Shown: positions 10,993 to 23,987 of the stretch, piece after piece
Layout: each line of letters starts with the position of its first letter
How positions within the stretch are numbered: the first letter of the stretch is position 1
Assembly: GCA_964017155.1 (NCBI GenBank)
Contig: OZ024865.1
Span: 37,948,926-38,012,925 of the forward strand
DNA: 64,000 nt
Direction of reading: 5' to 3'
Source: Oasisia sp. SBJ-2009
Lineage: Eukaryota > Annelida > Polychaeta > Sabellida > Siboglinidae
Position numbers and translations under genes: made by a program
The notes under the pieces: generated by a model
What the model was told of the DNA's origin: nothing
Seen by the model: the letters and a program-made list of their open reading frames with translations, nothing else
Database searches by the model: none

Positions 10993-13633
10993 TTAACAGT
11001 TAACATCAACGTGTCCACCAAAACATGTGACTGGCAAACCAAAACATGTGACTGGCAATAATTTGATCCTGCATAAAGCCCTGAACCCAAGTTCGTCTTC
11101 TCTCAAGGGCCTCCAGCATGGACTTTTGTGTGTGCATAGCCCATTCTTCCCTTTGATATCCCCAGACATTGAGCCTGTAGTGATTAGTTTAGCTTTCAAG
11201 GCCACTTCGGTCCATCCCAGACAATATATTTTGCCAACACATTTCAAGTACGCTTCACAACAATGGAATGTCCCAATTAGGATGATGTGGGACTTGTACT
11301 TTTCAGGTTCACTCCAGATCATGGGATAGGCTTTCATGCAAACACCTAAGTTGAATGTACTGATGGTATACTCCTGCCCAGCTTCAGTAGATCCTTCCTG
11401 ACTGCACCTCAGACATTCTTGAATGGTTTTCAAGTCTGTTATAGGGGCATTAATCATGGGCTAATAGCCAATAATCATGAGGCATTTAGGAAGATGACCT
11501 ATAGCTGAAACTCATCCTGATAAGCCAGGGATGATCTGCTCATCAGAATTGATTCGACGAGTGAATACCCAACTTAGGTCTGTATCTGACGACGTCTGGT
11601 CTTCGTGGATAGATGTGATCATGTCAGAACTGGATGATGCCAGCAGAGCTGGTTCAAATCGTTTCCGATACCTATTGCTGTATGAACGGACCCTCCCCCA
11701 TACACATCTGAAACCTACTAATCAAAATTAACCCAATCACTATGGAAAACTTTAATGGCGCGGTAAATGTTAAAATATTGAATTGACCAAATGGTGATTA
11801 TTAAATTGCATGATATGAAAAATTTGAACTTTGAATTGTTGCCTTTCTTTTGCTTGTTGTAGCATGCAATCTTGCGATCCACAAAGTGACAGCACCAGTC
11901 TCTAATTTGGCAGATATAGAGCATTTACAAGCAGGGTATCCTGCTTGATTATATGATGAGACAAAGTCTACAATCGACATCTAGATGTGCAGGGCTTCAA
12001 AACAAGGTACTACATGGCACTTGGTCAAGCATAGCTTGATTTCTGCGCCCACGCAGTCCATGCGTGGGGTAAAATCAACTGATCTTGAACCGTTATCGGT
12101 GACCTTGACCTTATATAGAATTCAAATATGCACAGTACACTTGAACAACACTGATAAACATTAAATCAACTTAAAGATCAAGGTTATTGTCCAAAAATTC
12201 AAGATGGTAGCACATTACTAAATAGAAGTCTATGGCCTTGGGAAGTTTTCTATTTGGAAAGAGTCCATGTCGTTCATGTGTTAGGCGGAGGACAATTTTT
12301 CATCATTTTGGGGACGCAATGGCTCAAATTATGGAATTGGTTTACGGAAAGCCCCTAAGTCTTATAAGGTAGCCTTCCCTACTATCTAAAGATGCTTTCT
12401 GCCAAAGATGGTGTTTCTATGTCTTTTTCTGACGTCACAGAGATACAATATTTGAATATACCTAATTTTCGCCCTGAAAAGGATTTTTTTTGCACCCTGA
12501 AGGCAAAATGGCCCCAAGTTAGGAGTGGTCATTACAAACTTGCGATTGCCCATGGTATAGACTAATAGGAAATGATAGTGAATTTTTTTTACAGAAAACA
12601 TCCTGAGACCTGGATCTGACTCCCGGCCTATTATTAGTACATTAAATAAAAAAGCAGGCAGTTCATGGTTAACACTAAAACAATCTACTACAATGTCAAT
12701 GACTGAATGACTGGGGTGGCGGCTCTCTGGAATACTTCTGCAGTAGATGCACGCATATCAATATGTTTATTTTCCAACACTGAACATAATACAGAACATA
12801 TACACAGGGGGCCAAATGCAGCTTTCTTGTGAAGACAGACATGGAATGCTGTAAAAGATTTGACTCAAAAGAATCATCACATATCTAAGATCGTAACCGA
12901 GGTGGACAACCTCAAGGAAACGTTACTGGAAACAAAGATTTTCCCATGAATCTATTTATCGTTGCGAAGCAAACCAGACACAAACAGCACAACAAATTTC
13001 TGGATGTTTGTCTAACCCTGGCAGAAATGTAACACACTGGAATGGTTGTGTTAGAAATGCAAGACAGGGCTTTCTTTCTACATCACTTTGCGATGGGAAT
13101 ATGCACATTCTTAAATCGTCTGGCATCCTCATCAGACGTCGCTGTTTTTGACAATGATTGCAGTTGTTGCATTGAAGGTTCTGTACTGATCTATTACTGA
13201 CTTTTAGCTGCTTGACTAAATGATGGAACGTGATATTGTACATGTTTTGTTGCACATATCTACCAGTAGGGAGTCAAGTAGCTTTAAAAGTGTTCCTGCA
13301 CGGGGTCTGATAAGATATACCATTTGCTACCATGTCATGTCCTTGGACTATCAATCTCAGCAAAATGTCTTCCATATTCAATTTGTTGGCAATAACTACG
13401 ATCACATGCTGACTGCTTTCTGTGGAAACCTTGTAGGTTGGTTCCTTACCTTTCATCAACCCTTTGTTGCATATAACACAGGCACCATTCGCGTCAAATA
13501 TTTGGGTGCGATTCCTAGTAGAAATGCATGTTGACGTTGATGGTAATGTGCTGCACATCTGACCTGCTAAAGCTGAACTACTACTTTGTAGATGTTTCTT
13601 TTCTGCGAGTTTATAACTCATGGTATGAATCAT
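10993..13633 (-). pseudogene. Decayed member of a conserved invertebrate repeat-protein family
   Basis: Two minus-strand modules resemble parts of a protein I recall as multi-copy in invertebrate genomes. Module 1 (13633-13274) has a Cys-x-x-Cys motif (CVICNKG), then TYKVSTES...ILLRL and a Cys in SYQTPC. Module 2 (11457-11060) has TIQECLRCSQE, then EYTISTFNLGVCMKAYP and HIILIGTFH. A frameshift near 11122 moves the expected MHTQKSMLEALER into another frame. Between the modules (about 11460-13260) I find no connecting exon. Function of the family is unknown to me; it may belong to a large DNA transposon. Confidence is moderate for module 2 and lower for the link. Confidence 0.45.
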
Positions 13634-13639
13634 TTAGGT

Positions 13640-14490
13640 ACATATTCCTACATTTTGCATGTCACCTTGGTGACTTGTTTTCCACCCACATTTCAACAGT
13701 TGAGTCATTATGTAGCCTACGAACGGTGTCATCCTGCCTAGTTGTCATTGCTAATGTAAGTTAACGTGTCATTGTAAACTGTACATTAAACAGTCCCTTG
13801 TTCCTTCTTCCTTGACGTATGATACACATTGTGTAGTCAACTGTAGTTTTATCTTCTCGTCTTTTCTTTGCATGTTGCAATGAGACACTGTCACCAAATA
13901 CCCACTTCCTAGAGAGGCGATTCATTTTGTCTCACCTGTCTGCATCACCTGTTAAAAAAATGTGATAATCTATGTCATCATAGACACATTGTAACAGTTC
14001 AACAATCCTAATATTATTCTGCTAGGCCGGAATGTCCAACCTGAATCTTACGGTCGGTCTCCTTAGATTAACTGTTTATCGGAAAATCGACATCATACGC
14101 ATTATCCAAACAAATTACATTATTGTTCATATGTACAACATTAGCACAACAGAACACTAAAATTAAGACTATGCAGCACAGTAAGATTGTATGACAGTAA
14201 TAAATACAAATGTACCAGGGAATATAATGCACTAACCTCTCTGTTGATAGAACAATATTGTGTCAAGTGAAGTAAACTGAATGTAAATTCAAAAAAATTG
14301 CAATTTCACAAGCAGAAATACACTTCAGGATTGACGGTACGAGTCCAGTGGTTCTTCCGCACCACGATTTAAATCTCGCGCCCCTCACAAACTATTATTA
14401 ATTTTGGTATGAACCACATAAAAACAAACATTGTAATCATACAATAAAATATATCAAAATAAATGATTATTACCATCAGACCTGTTCAGT
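13640..14490. other. AT-rich spacer
   Basis: No gene, RNA or terminal-repeat structure could be supported here. Confidence 0.5.
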
Positions 14491-14496
14491 TTCTTA

Positions 14497-14534
14497 AATA
14501 TATATATATATATTATATATATATATATGTATAG

Positions 14535-14574
<40 letters not shown>

Positions 14575-14594
14575 TATATATATATAATATATAT
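14497..14594. repeat. AT microsatellite
   Basis: About 100 bp of (TA)n with few interruptions, directly before the next composite repeat copy. Confidence 0.9.
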
Positions 14595-14603
14595 GCCCAG
14601 GTC

Positions 14604-15080
14604 TCAGTAGAAATACCGCTCCAGTATTACAAGGTTTTTCATCGTGGAACTATCATTGCTCTCGTCGATCATGAGGGAAACGTAACTTGTCTGGCAGTGC
14701 TTAACGAAACACTGACTTCGTTCCAGGCCGGTAGCACTCTTGCTGATCATTGTAGTCTTTTGACACCCGCAGCAGAACATTTTTGCCATTTCGCTATCGA
14801 GAAACATATTCTTCACAACTTTCGTGAAGTGATCTGCGAGCTGAAAGGAAAGGTTGTGTTAAGCGAGGACGTTGGCAAACCAAGTCTCGGTGACAATGAC
14901 ACACTTCGTTATCTCCTGGTCCTTCGGGTTAACGAAAAACGATGTCTCTCGATCGTCTCTCTGGGCTGCTCGATTGAGAGCCCCGTGCTGAGATCTTGTA
15001 GCTTGGCGAAAGGCATCATATTTTCCACCCGCGACAACACTGAAATGCGAGTTGCACACACAGCTAAAAGCATGTGACAC
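14604..15080 (-). pseudogene. hAT-like transposase remnant in composite repeat copy 3
   Basis: Best preserved copy of the antisense protein remnant. Reading the minus strand gives KCVIVTETWFANVLA, an in-frame TAA, then HNLSFQLADHFTK, NMFLDSEMAKMFCCG and, after a frame change, SLMIDESNDSSTMKNLVIL. The order 'EHNL-ADHF-MFxDSxxAK' then 'LMIDESND ... LVIL-x-RYF' is that of hAT-related transposases with DUF4371-like regions. The catalytic region beyond this is not present in the repeat. It is a dead fragment spread by whatever mobilises the composite repeat. Confidence 0.65.
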
Positions 15081-17144
15081 TCCTCTGTCGCTACGGCTGA
15101 TCCAGGTCAGATCGGCAACCCATCCTGCATAAACTTCAATGCTTATTTCTTCTTCTGGCTTTGTACACGGCTTCGCTGGTTGATATGCGTAGCAGTTTCA
15201 TATGTTCGCAGGTTGTGATCACATGATGAATTCTATCCAATTAATTCTGCCTGATGCTCACTTTCGTTGTATCAGGAAAATAAACATGGAACAACACAAA
15301 TAGTTACCGAAATAAATTTGCGATTCAAAATACTTTGATTACCATGAGAATTGCAGGAGTATTTATTTACAAACATATACACATTAAAAAGGTGGTAAAA
15401 CCATTTCAAAAAGGCACTAATAATTGAGGCGAGTTAACTGTAAGTTCACCAGACACTGTCACATTTGTAACTCACCTGTCATTTCCTTCTCATGGTTCGC
15501 GTCCATTCGAAGCGCAATGGATCAAAGAGCAGCTCTTTTTACTTCTTTCTTGTGATATGACTCGAGTGAAACGTTCCACAAACAGTTAAAACCATGGAAA
15601 CATTCTATAAATGCTGCTGTGTGCTCATTGCTTAACTTCATCAATGCCATTGCGGATTAATATTCCTTGGAAATGCATGATTTGATTGGTCCACGTAATT
15701 CAAAAAGAGGCTGGTTGAAAGCAACCTTGAGAAAAGATAGAAAATGTTCTATTCCTTTCAAAGTCGAAAACAACCATCGAATTTGAAGCTGCTTGCTTTC
15801 AATCCTGTGTTCACACTAGGCATTCAGCTGCACTGTTGCTGCTGCCCAGTTCGAATTACGAAGAAAGAAAGGTAACCACATATTGACATTCGTTATTGAG
15901 TTTTATGTTACTTGTATTTGCCTAATTTGTCTCAATACTGTTAGTGGTTACTGCTCTTCGATATAGTGTTCATAGCATTGGCAGCTATGTTTGAGGTTCC
16001 CACTTCCCACCCACCTGCCCCAGCTACACCTGTGTGGGTGATATTTGTTTGATATGTTGGAAAAGGAAAATTTTATTCTTTGATTTGTATCAGGGATTTT
16101 GGGGCACTGTGACGCTTTCCCCTTGTTTCAACATGTATCTATATAGGTGGTGGTTGGTTTCACCCACCTTTGCTGTTTAGGTTTACTTTGGTATTATAAT
16201 TATTTTGCATAATATACAACATTTACATTGTATCTGGATTTTTATGAAGTATGTCGATTGTGTTATTATGTGTATATATGTTTGGCTAAATACAAGCTCT
16301 TTTACAAACACATATATGCGTTGTCACTTACAGCAAACGAGTCACGATTCCGTATAAACAAGGAGCATTGTCCCACATAAAGGTTAATTTTGCCCAAACT
16401 AAGGTTTGCGTGTGCATACACATGGGCGTGTAAACTGACATCAACCAGGATTACCCCAGGTATTTGGACCGACAAAAATTTCATCCTGCACAAAAACCTG
16501 GTGGGTTTTGATCAATGATCACCATTCATGTATCAGTGGGAAATCAATTATATGGTGGTGCCATCTTGTGAGCAAAACATTCATACAAACTGACAGTGAC
16601 CTTTATTTAATAGTTTTAATAGTCGCTCTATTTACGACGGTTGGTAATACCTGCTGTTCACAGAGAAGGTTAACAATTTCTTCCAACGTAGACTCACGGT
16701 CCTGGACTATCTCCGGGGATGGCACCGGAAAAAAAAACAAGAAAGGTGTCGCTAGATGTGGCACATGTCTGTAGGTGAGCCAAATTGTGGCTGTGCGCAT
16801 CTCTCAGCGCAGGCTTCAACATTGTTGGTGGGTTGTCAGATGCCTGCATCTCTGAGATAGTGCAGCGTTTTCTGTTAAGACGGGCTTGGGGATGTTCCAC
16901 TATGCCAGCCCATCCTTTATCAGTCCACTGTGAATAAGTGTCGCAGTTGTTGTTGACTGTACAACATGACAAGAGCGACACTTGTTTGGATGATTATTGC
17001 CGCCGCGCATGAGTCTAGTGCAGGTTCATAGTAGTGTAAGCTGTAGTCTGAGGAATTGTCCCAATCATAGAACTTTTCCGTCAGGGCATCCTTCTATGCA
17101 TTTGGAACGTTTCCTTTGATCTTTGCTTTGTAGCTAATTGCAAG

Positions 17145-18330
17145 ACTTCCAACAGCTGTGTCAATCCTCCAACAGCTGTGTCAATCCTCAAACAGCTGTG
17201 TCAATACTTCATCAGCTATGTCAACCCTCCATCAGCTATGTCAATCCTCCATCAGCTGTATCAATCCATCTTCAGCTATGTCAATCCTCCATCAGCTGTG
17301 TCAATCCTCCATCAGCTGTTTCAATCCTCCATCAGCTGTGTCAATCCCCCATCAGCTGTATCAATCCTCCATCAGCTGTGTCAATCCTCCATCAACTGTG
17401 TCAATCCTCCATCAGCTGTGTCAATCCTCCATCAGCTGTATCAATCCTCCATCAGCTGTGTCAGTCCTTCATCAGCTGTGTCAATCCTCCATCAGCTGTG
17501 TCAATCCTTCATCAGCTATGTCAATCCTCCATCAGCTGTGTCAATCCTCCATCAGCTGTATCAATCCTCCATCAGCTGTATCAATTCTCCATCAACTGTG
17601 TCAATCCTTCATCAGCTGTGTCAATCCTCCATCAGCTGTGTCAATCCTCCAACAGTTGTGTCAATCCTTCATCAGCTATGTCAATCCTCCATCAGCTGTG
17701 TCAATCCTCCATCAGCTGTATCAATCCTCCATCAGCTGTGTTAGTCCTTCATCAGCTGTGTCAACCTTCCATCAGCTGTGTCAATCCTCCATCAGCTGTG
17801 TCAATCCTTCATCAGCTATGTCAATCCTCCATCAGCTGTGTCAATCCTCCATCAGCTGTGTCAATCCTCAATCAGCTGGTCAATCCTCCATCAGCTGGTC
17901 AATCCTTAATCAGCTGGTCAATCCTCCATCAGCTGGTCAATCCTCCATCAGCTGTGTCAATCCTCCATCAGCTGTGTCAATCCTCAATCAGCTGGTCAAT
18001 CCTCCATCAGCTGGTCAATCCTCTATCAGCTGGTCAATGCTCCAGCAGCTGATCAATCCTCTATCAGCTGTGTCAATCCTCCATCAGCTGTGTCAACCCT
18101 CCATCAGCTGGTCAATTCTCTATCAGCTGGTCAATCCTCTATCAGCTGGTCAATCCTTCATCAGCTGTGTCAATCCTCCATCAGCTGGTCAATCCTTCAT
18201 CAGCTGTGTCAATCCTCCATTAGCTGTGTCAATCCTCCATCAGCTATGTCAATCCTCCATCAGCTGTGTCAATCCTTCATCAGCTATGTCAATCCTCCAT
18301 CAGCTGTGTCAATCCTTCATCAGCTGGTCA
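17145..18330 (+). repeat. 20-bp minisatellite, array 2
   Basis: Roughly 60 copies. Most have the form tcaatcctccatcagctgtg. From about 17871 many units are one base shorter and end cagctgg (19 bp), so the array holds two homogenised sub-types mixed in blocks. Apparent ORFs over it are artefacts. Confidence 0.95.
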
Positions 18331-18367
18331 ATTATCATTGTTGCAGCAAAAAACGAGCATCAATATT

Positions 18368-18740
18368 CCAATTACAATGAGAGCAATGGTTGAGGTTTTG
18401 AGTTTTACAGCAACCAACTCGCGTGGCATCGGTATCATTAACTGTTCCGCGGTTAGTCCAGTCTTGATAGCAGTCATGACCCCTCCATAGCCATCAGCCC
18501 AATCTTTCCTGAAAGGAGAGTCATATCCAGATGGTATGAATTCACTGCAGCTGACGGCAGGCTTCAGCCATGTTTCACATGCAACTATGTCGTCAGGTTT
18601 TGTGTCCTCTGTCATGAGCTGAAATTTGATTTTCTTTGCGCAGATTGACTGCATATTAACGTTTAATAGGCTAATATTTTGTTTGCTTCGGTCCATATTA
18701 AAAATTAAAAAAATACAATTAGGTAATTGTATTACGAGTG
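18368..18740 (-). pseudogene. LINE endonuclease N-terminal fragment
   Basis: The minus strand reads LLNVNMQSICAKKIKFQLM, then DIVACETWLKP and GYGGVM, the typical start of an APE endonuclease in a LINE ORF2. Similarity ends near 18380 just before the minisatellite, so only about 110 codons survive. It lies head-on to the composite repeat, unlike the LINE at 5618, which is in the same direction as its neighbouring copy. Confidence 0.65.
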
Positions 18741-18744
18741 TAGA

Positions 18745-19300
18745 AAACAACTAGTTATATTTGTCTTAAAAGCAAAAGTAAATCAAATTAAATATTTATC
18801 AGAACTAAATTGAAGGTTTATTAAAAAATTTAATAACGACACTGATGAGAAAAAAATATAATAAATAAGGTAAAATAATTGGGTAGTGTTAAAATCTAAG
18901 ATATGTAAAATCCAGTTATAGCAGGCGGCTAAACCATTTGTGTAGGATTCAAGTGTCTACAAGAGAGCGTTCAAGCGGCGTGGGGGTGCAGGGATGACGC
19001 TGAGTTGTGCAGGATAAGACGGGCTTTGAGGTCACAGTCGTAGCAATCTAGAGCGACTCTAGATCATGTAGCTCAGTGTCGGTAAAAAGCCTGGTTAGTA
19101 AAAGGGATGGGTACGTTGCCAATATTACGTTACTGTGAGATGTGTGGGTAGGTGTTTGCTGTGTGATCTCGATCGCCTGCGAGGTAATTAGCATTAAGTA
19201 TGGTGCAGTCGATAACCTAATTGTTTGTTTACATCCAGGTTGGGCGTGGCCAAGAAGGAGAGAAATAAAAATGTTAAACTCAGATTTATATGCAAATGTT
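18745..19300. other. AT-rich spacer
   Basis: No gene seen. The sequence is unique within the window as far as I can judge. Confidence 0.45.
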
Positions 19301-19304
19301 TACT

Positions 19305-20310
19305 TAGCTGGAAAGGAAAGGTTTTGTTCAGCGACTACGTTGGTGAACAAAGTCTATGACAATGACATGCTTTGTTATCTCCTGGTCCATTGGGTTAAGG
19401 AAAAAATTATGTCACTCGATCGTTTCTCTGGGCCGGTCGATTGAGAGCCCTGTGCTGAGATCTTGTAACATGGCGAAAGGCATTACTTTTTTCACCCGCG
19501 GCAACACTGATATGCGAGTTGCACACACGGCAAAAAGCATGTGACACTCCTCTGTCACTACGGCTGATCCAGGTCAGATCAATCCTCCAGCAGCTGTGTC
19601 AATCCTCCATAAGCTGTGTCAATCCTCTATCAGCTGTGGTAATCATCCATCAGCTGTGTCAATCCTCCAAAAGCTGTGTCAATCGTCCAGCAGCTGTATC
19701 AATCCTCCATCAGCTGTGGCAATCCTCCAGCAGCGGTGTCAATCCTCCAACAGCTATCTCCATCCTCCAACAGTTGTGACAATCTTCCAGCATCTGTTTC
19801 AATCCTCCAACAGCTGTGACAATCCTCAAACAGCTGTATCAATCCTCAAAAGCTGTCTCAATCCTCCAACAGCTGTGTTAATCCTCCAACAGCTGTGGCA
19901 ATCCTCCAACAGCTGTCTCAATCCTCCAACAGCTGTGTTAATCCTCCAACAGCTGTGTCAATCCTCCAACAGCTGTGACAATCCTCCAACAGCTGTGACA
20001 AACCTCCAACAGCTGTGACAATCCTCCAACAGCTGTGTCAATCCTACAACAGCTGTGACAATCCTCCAACAGCTGTGACAATCCTCCAACAGCTGTGTCA
20101 ATCCTCCAACAGCTGTGACAATCCTCCAACAGCTGTGACAATCCTCCAACAGCTGTGGCAATCCCCCAACAGCTGTGACAAACCTCCAACAGCTGTGACA
20201 ATCCTCCAACAGCTGTGTCAATCCTGCAACAGCTGTGACAATCCTCCAACAGCTGTGGCAATCCTCCAACAGCTGTGGCAATCCTCCAACAGCTCTCTCA
20301 AACTGTACCA
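19305..20310 (+). repeat. Composite dispersed repeat, copy 4, internally deleted
   Basis: The left part (ctggaaaggaaaggtt ... gctgatccaggtcagatc) matches copies 2 and 3. Right after ggtcagatc the sequence jumps directly into the 20-bp minisatellite, so about 1.5-2 kb of the unit is deleted. The copy also lacks the shared 36-bp right end. Confidence 0.85.
19580..20305 (+). repeat. 20-bp minisatellite, array 3
   Basis: About 36 copies, mostly of the tgacaatcctccaacagctg or tgtcaatcctccaacagctg type. The variant mix (gaca, ggca, gtca) differs from arrays 1 and 2, so each array has been homogenised on its own. Confidence 0.95.
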
Positions 20311-20397
20311 CGCAATGAACCATCCAATACAGTAGGTGCTTGAACATGTCATCAGACAAAACAAACACAAATGACTATGGTGAACACACCACGCATA

Positions 20398-20937
<540 letters not shown>

Positions 20938-21023
20938 ACGTCTAGGGTTCGAACCGAGGACTTACGTTCCAACCTCTCAAACCGAGGACCTCGTTAATAA
21001 TGTCAATTGGTGTGGGAATTTGT

Positions 21024-22145
21024 CAAAGATGCTTTATTTGCATTCTAAATAACTACACGATTGTAACAAAATATAATTTAAAGCAATTTAACTAAATTTA
21101 ATACTTTTGACGCATTCCTATCTAATAGAGGACACTCTGGTAACACACTTGGTAACACATCGTCCGTTCTTCATTATACAATCGAGGACTTACAACCGAG
21201 GACACACATACATTTATACACTGTATGATCTGGACCATACAATTGAGGACACATTTTGTTTATCTATTCCAAGAGACACGTTTACACTTTCACGATTTGA
21301 ACCATACAACGGAGGACTAAAAACCGAGGACACACATACAAATATATGTACACACACACACACACATATTATATAGGCTAAATTATGTGTCCTCGTTTTG
21401 GTAATACATACATCCTCAGTTGTAAGTCTTACAACTGAGGATATGCATATTACCAAACAGAAGACACACATAATTTAACATACAGCATGATCTGGCACGT
21501 ACGATCGAGTACTTTCAATTGAGGAAACACGTTTGTAACCGAGGACTCACATTTCTTTACGCATTATAAGCGTCCTTTTTGCAAATGGAACCTTCAACAC
21601 ATTAATATTACGTTCCGCCTGGAAATTGTTTTATCATTCATTGGCTGGTGTAAGGACGAGTTAGGATGTGGCAACAGCTGCCCTGAAGAACTTAAAACAA
21701 TAAATTTTAGGGGATAAAAAAGTAGAATGACATCGGAATAATGAAGGTATTAACATTCGTATATGTTACATGCTTTATTCGCATTCCAAATACCTACATC
21801 AATGTAACAAAATATAATGTCATGCAATTTAACTACAAATTAATACTTAATAATTAATACACGCTTTCCTGTCTAATAGAGGAGACTCTGGTAACAGTCA
21901 TTGTCCATTCGTCATTATACATTGAAGGATTTATAACCGAGGACACACATGTCTAACCGAGGACACACATATCTAACCGAGAACACACATATGTTTATAC
22001 ACTGTACGATCTGGACAATACGAGTGAGGACACAGTTTGTTTACCTAGTCGAAGACACGTTTTCACTCCAACAAGTTCAGTAATACAATGAAGGACTAAC
22101 AACCAAGGGCACACTGATCTAACCGAGGACACTCACACTTAAAAA

Positions 22146-22184
<39 letters not shown>

Positions 22185-22570
22185 CACTATCTGGACTGTA
22201 TGATCAAAGACTTACAACCGAGGATATGCATACACTCTATTACCAAACAGCAGACACACATAATTTAACATACAACATGATCTGGACCATACAATTGAGG
22301 ACTTTCAATTGAGGAAACACATCTGAAATTTATTTACGTATTATATGCGTTCAATTTGGCAAATAGAGCCATCGATATATAGTTATTATATTCGTTGCAA
22401 TATTATGTTTTCACCTGTAAATTCTTTTTCATCATTCAATGGCTAATGTAAGGACGGATTATGACGTGGCAACAGCTGCCCTCAAAAACTGAAAATAACA
22501 CACTTTTAGGGGAGAAAAAGATAGAATAACATCGCAATAATGAAGATTTTAGCATTCATAAATGTCAGAG
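21024..22570 (+). repeat. Tandem pair of ~0.75-kb units rich in ACCGAGGAC
   Basis: Unit 1 (about 21024-21767) and unit 2 (about 21768-22570) align throughout: both start with atgctttatt-gcatt, share gtaacaaaatataat, ctctggtaaca, tatacactgtac/tgatctgga, tttcaattgaggaaacac and gtggcaacagctgccct, and end with a tagaat-acatcg-aataatgaag word. Scattered through both is the core aaccgaggacacacat or a variant, more than 15 times, a few inverted. No ORF of note. Two further cores sit just left, at 20950-20990, and a cluster at 35545-35600. Confidence 0.85.
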
Positions 22571-22665
22571 TATGTGTAACATTCCACCCCCGATAAGCGT
22601 CTTAATTATAACGTGACTTGAAATACAATGAAACACGTTACGAATTCCAACACCGCCTGGTTGCA

Positions 22666-22871
22666 CTACAGCTTCAAAATCTTGGAACGATTATTTCTTA
22701 AATAGTCTTTGATGTTGTTCCAGCTGCGAGATTGCAAAACAGCATGACGCCGTTGCAAATTAGTAATGTCCGATTTCCCCGGAAGTCGGAAGTACAGTAT
22801 GTTGTTTAAACCTGCAACAGCCGCAATTTCATCTTTGGTCCAGGCTTTTCGCTTCCTTGCTCTCTTCATTC
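22666..22871 (-). other. Last exon: Myb/SANT-like domain of the recombinase gene
   Basis: The acceptor ctgttccag precedes 22871. The exon reads MKRARKRKAWTKDE, then RLPGKSDI and SWNNIKDYLRNN, and ends with TAG at 22666-22668. The pattern of spaced Trp residues and 'PGK' is that of the SANT-like tail seen in the related proteins. Its phase fits the preceding 63-bp exon. Confidence 0.65.
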
Positions 22872-23248
22872 CTGGAACAGTTTTAGTTTCAATTTTGTAT
22901 TGTAATTTCAAATTTTCAAGTACAGTTTCAATTAACCCAAATAGTATGTCCCTAACTGTATAGACATATAACACCGATATATCATACTAATGAAGCTACG
23001 ATTTATCTAAACGCATCTTAATTAATTGCATCATTGTCCATGTTAGGTAACGGAATGATAATACCATTAAACAAATGCACATCATTGAGTATTATAACGA
23101 AACATGGTACAACTGTTCATATTACAGTATGTTTTTTTCAAATTAAATATGACGTGAGCTTATCAACACAAAGAAAGCATACTTGACATTTTTAAAATAA
23201 GTCTACAGTGTATTTGTTTCCCGACATATTTCTGACATGATAAGTCAC

Positions 23249-23311
23249 CTTCAGCGTGGCTTGTCTCGGGTGTTTCTTCGTTTTTGTCCCTGTTTTCTTC
23301 CATGGCGCACT
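23249..23311 (-). other. 63-bp symmetric acidic exon, copy C
   Basis: Flanked by ggtag and gtgact. Encodes ECAMEENRDKNEETPETSHAE, phase 1 at both ends. Homologous to 23626-23688 and to the tail of the large exon at 24006-24068. Confidence 0.65.
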
Positions 23312-23625
23312 CTACCAAATGTAAGGAAGTGTCACACACATAAACAAAATCATAATTCATTAATGTAAAAACAATGCGATCATATGTTTAGCACATTTGA
23401 TTGTTTAGCTCTATGTTTTAACCAATCTAATTAATAATATAGCTATATACATGAACTGTAATTGATATAAAGTGTTCAATTAATACCAAAGCATCACAAA
23501 TAGTGTAAAACAATAACTAATTACTTTCTTTAATTAACAGTGGAACATTTCATTATTGCTATTCCATAAATTAGCATAATTTTGGATTACGTATATTTGT
23601 TCTCCGTTATCCCATCATACGTTAC

Positions 23626-23688
23626 CTTCAGTATGGTCTGTCTCAGATGTTCCGTTATCTTCTTCCGTGTCTTCTTCTAAGTCGCCAT
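23626..23688 (-). other. 63-bp symmetric acidic exon, copy B
   Basis: Flanked by tttgtag and gtaacg. Encodes DGDLEEDTEEDNGTSETDH plus Thr-Glu. Exactly the same length and phase as copy C, with the same ...GAAG end before the donor. A shared stretch of intron downstream of each donor (gacatatttgt / gtatatttgt-like) suggests that exon and flank were duplicated together. Confidence 0.65.
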
Positions 23689-23901
23689 CTACAAATTTAC
23701 ATTAAATGTCACACATATAAACATAAAATACGACAAACGAAAACGGCAATATACTTACCACATGTCTGTATATGCAACCTTTCAAACAGAAATTCTTTAA
23801 CATCAGAATAATGAGCAATTCGTTATTATAATATCAACAATTCTGTATAATGGACGAACGAATATTGAACACTTAAACTGATTATAAGGAGGCCATCAAA
23901 T

Positions 23902-23924
23902 ATATATGTATATATATATATATG

Positions 23925-23983
<59 letters not shown>
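23902..23983. repeat. AT microsatellite in recombinase-gene intron
   Basis: (TA)n with tgtatg interruptions, just 3' of the donor at 24005. Confidence 0.9.

Positions 23984-23987
<4 letters not shown>

Larger units (their letters stand above)
14600..18362 (+). repeat. Composite dispersed repeat, copy 3, with a 0.55-kb insertion
   Basis: Same unit as 3153-5617, extending about 90 bp further left. Relative to copy 2 it holds roughly 550 extra bases between about 15830 and 16380 (after cacactaggcatt, before aggttaattttgccc). The insertion has no visible coding or terminal repeats. The minisatellite tail is about three times longer than in copy 2. The right end coincides with the 36-bp block shared with 5582-5617, after which a different LINE fragment begins. 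Confidence 0.85.

Noticed and set aside
13220..13534. Forward 104-codon frame
   Set aside because: Shadow of the better-supported minus-strand module with CVICNKG and TYKVSTES.
17138..18393. Forward frames of 300-411 codons (SILHQLCQSS repeats)
   Set aside because: The 20-bp repeat is open in three frames by composition; the DNA is a minisatellite of a dispersed repeat.
5145..20305. CRISPR-like appearance of the regular 20-bp arrays
   Set aside because: Units are directly abutting with no unique spacers, and the DNA is eukaryotic.
20940..20965. GGTTCGAACC as a tRNA or SINE B box
   Set aside because: No A box or cloverleaf can be formed; upstream is only CA repeat. The word fits the neighbouring ACCGAGGAC family.
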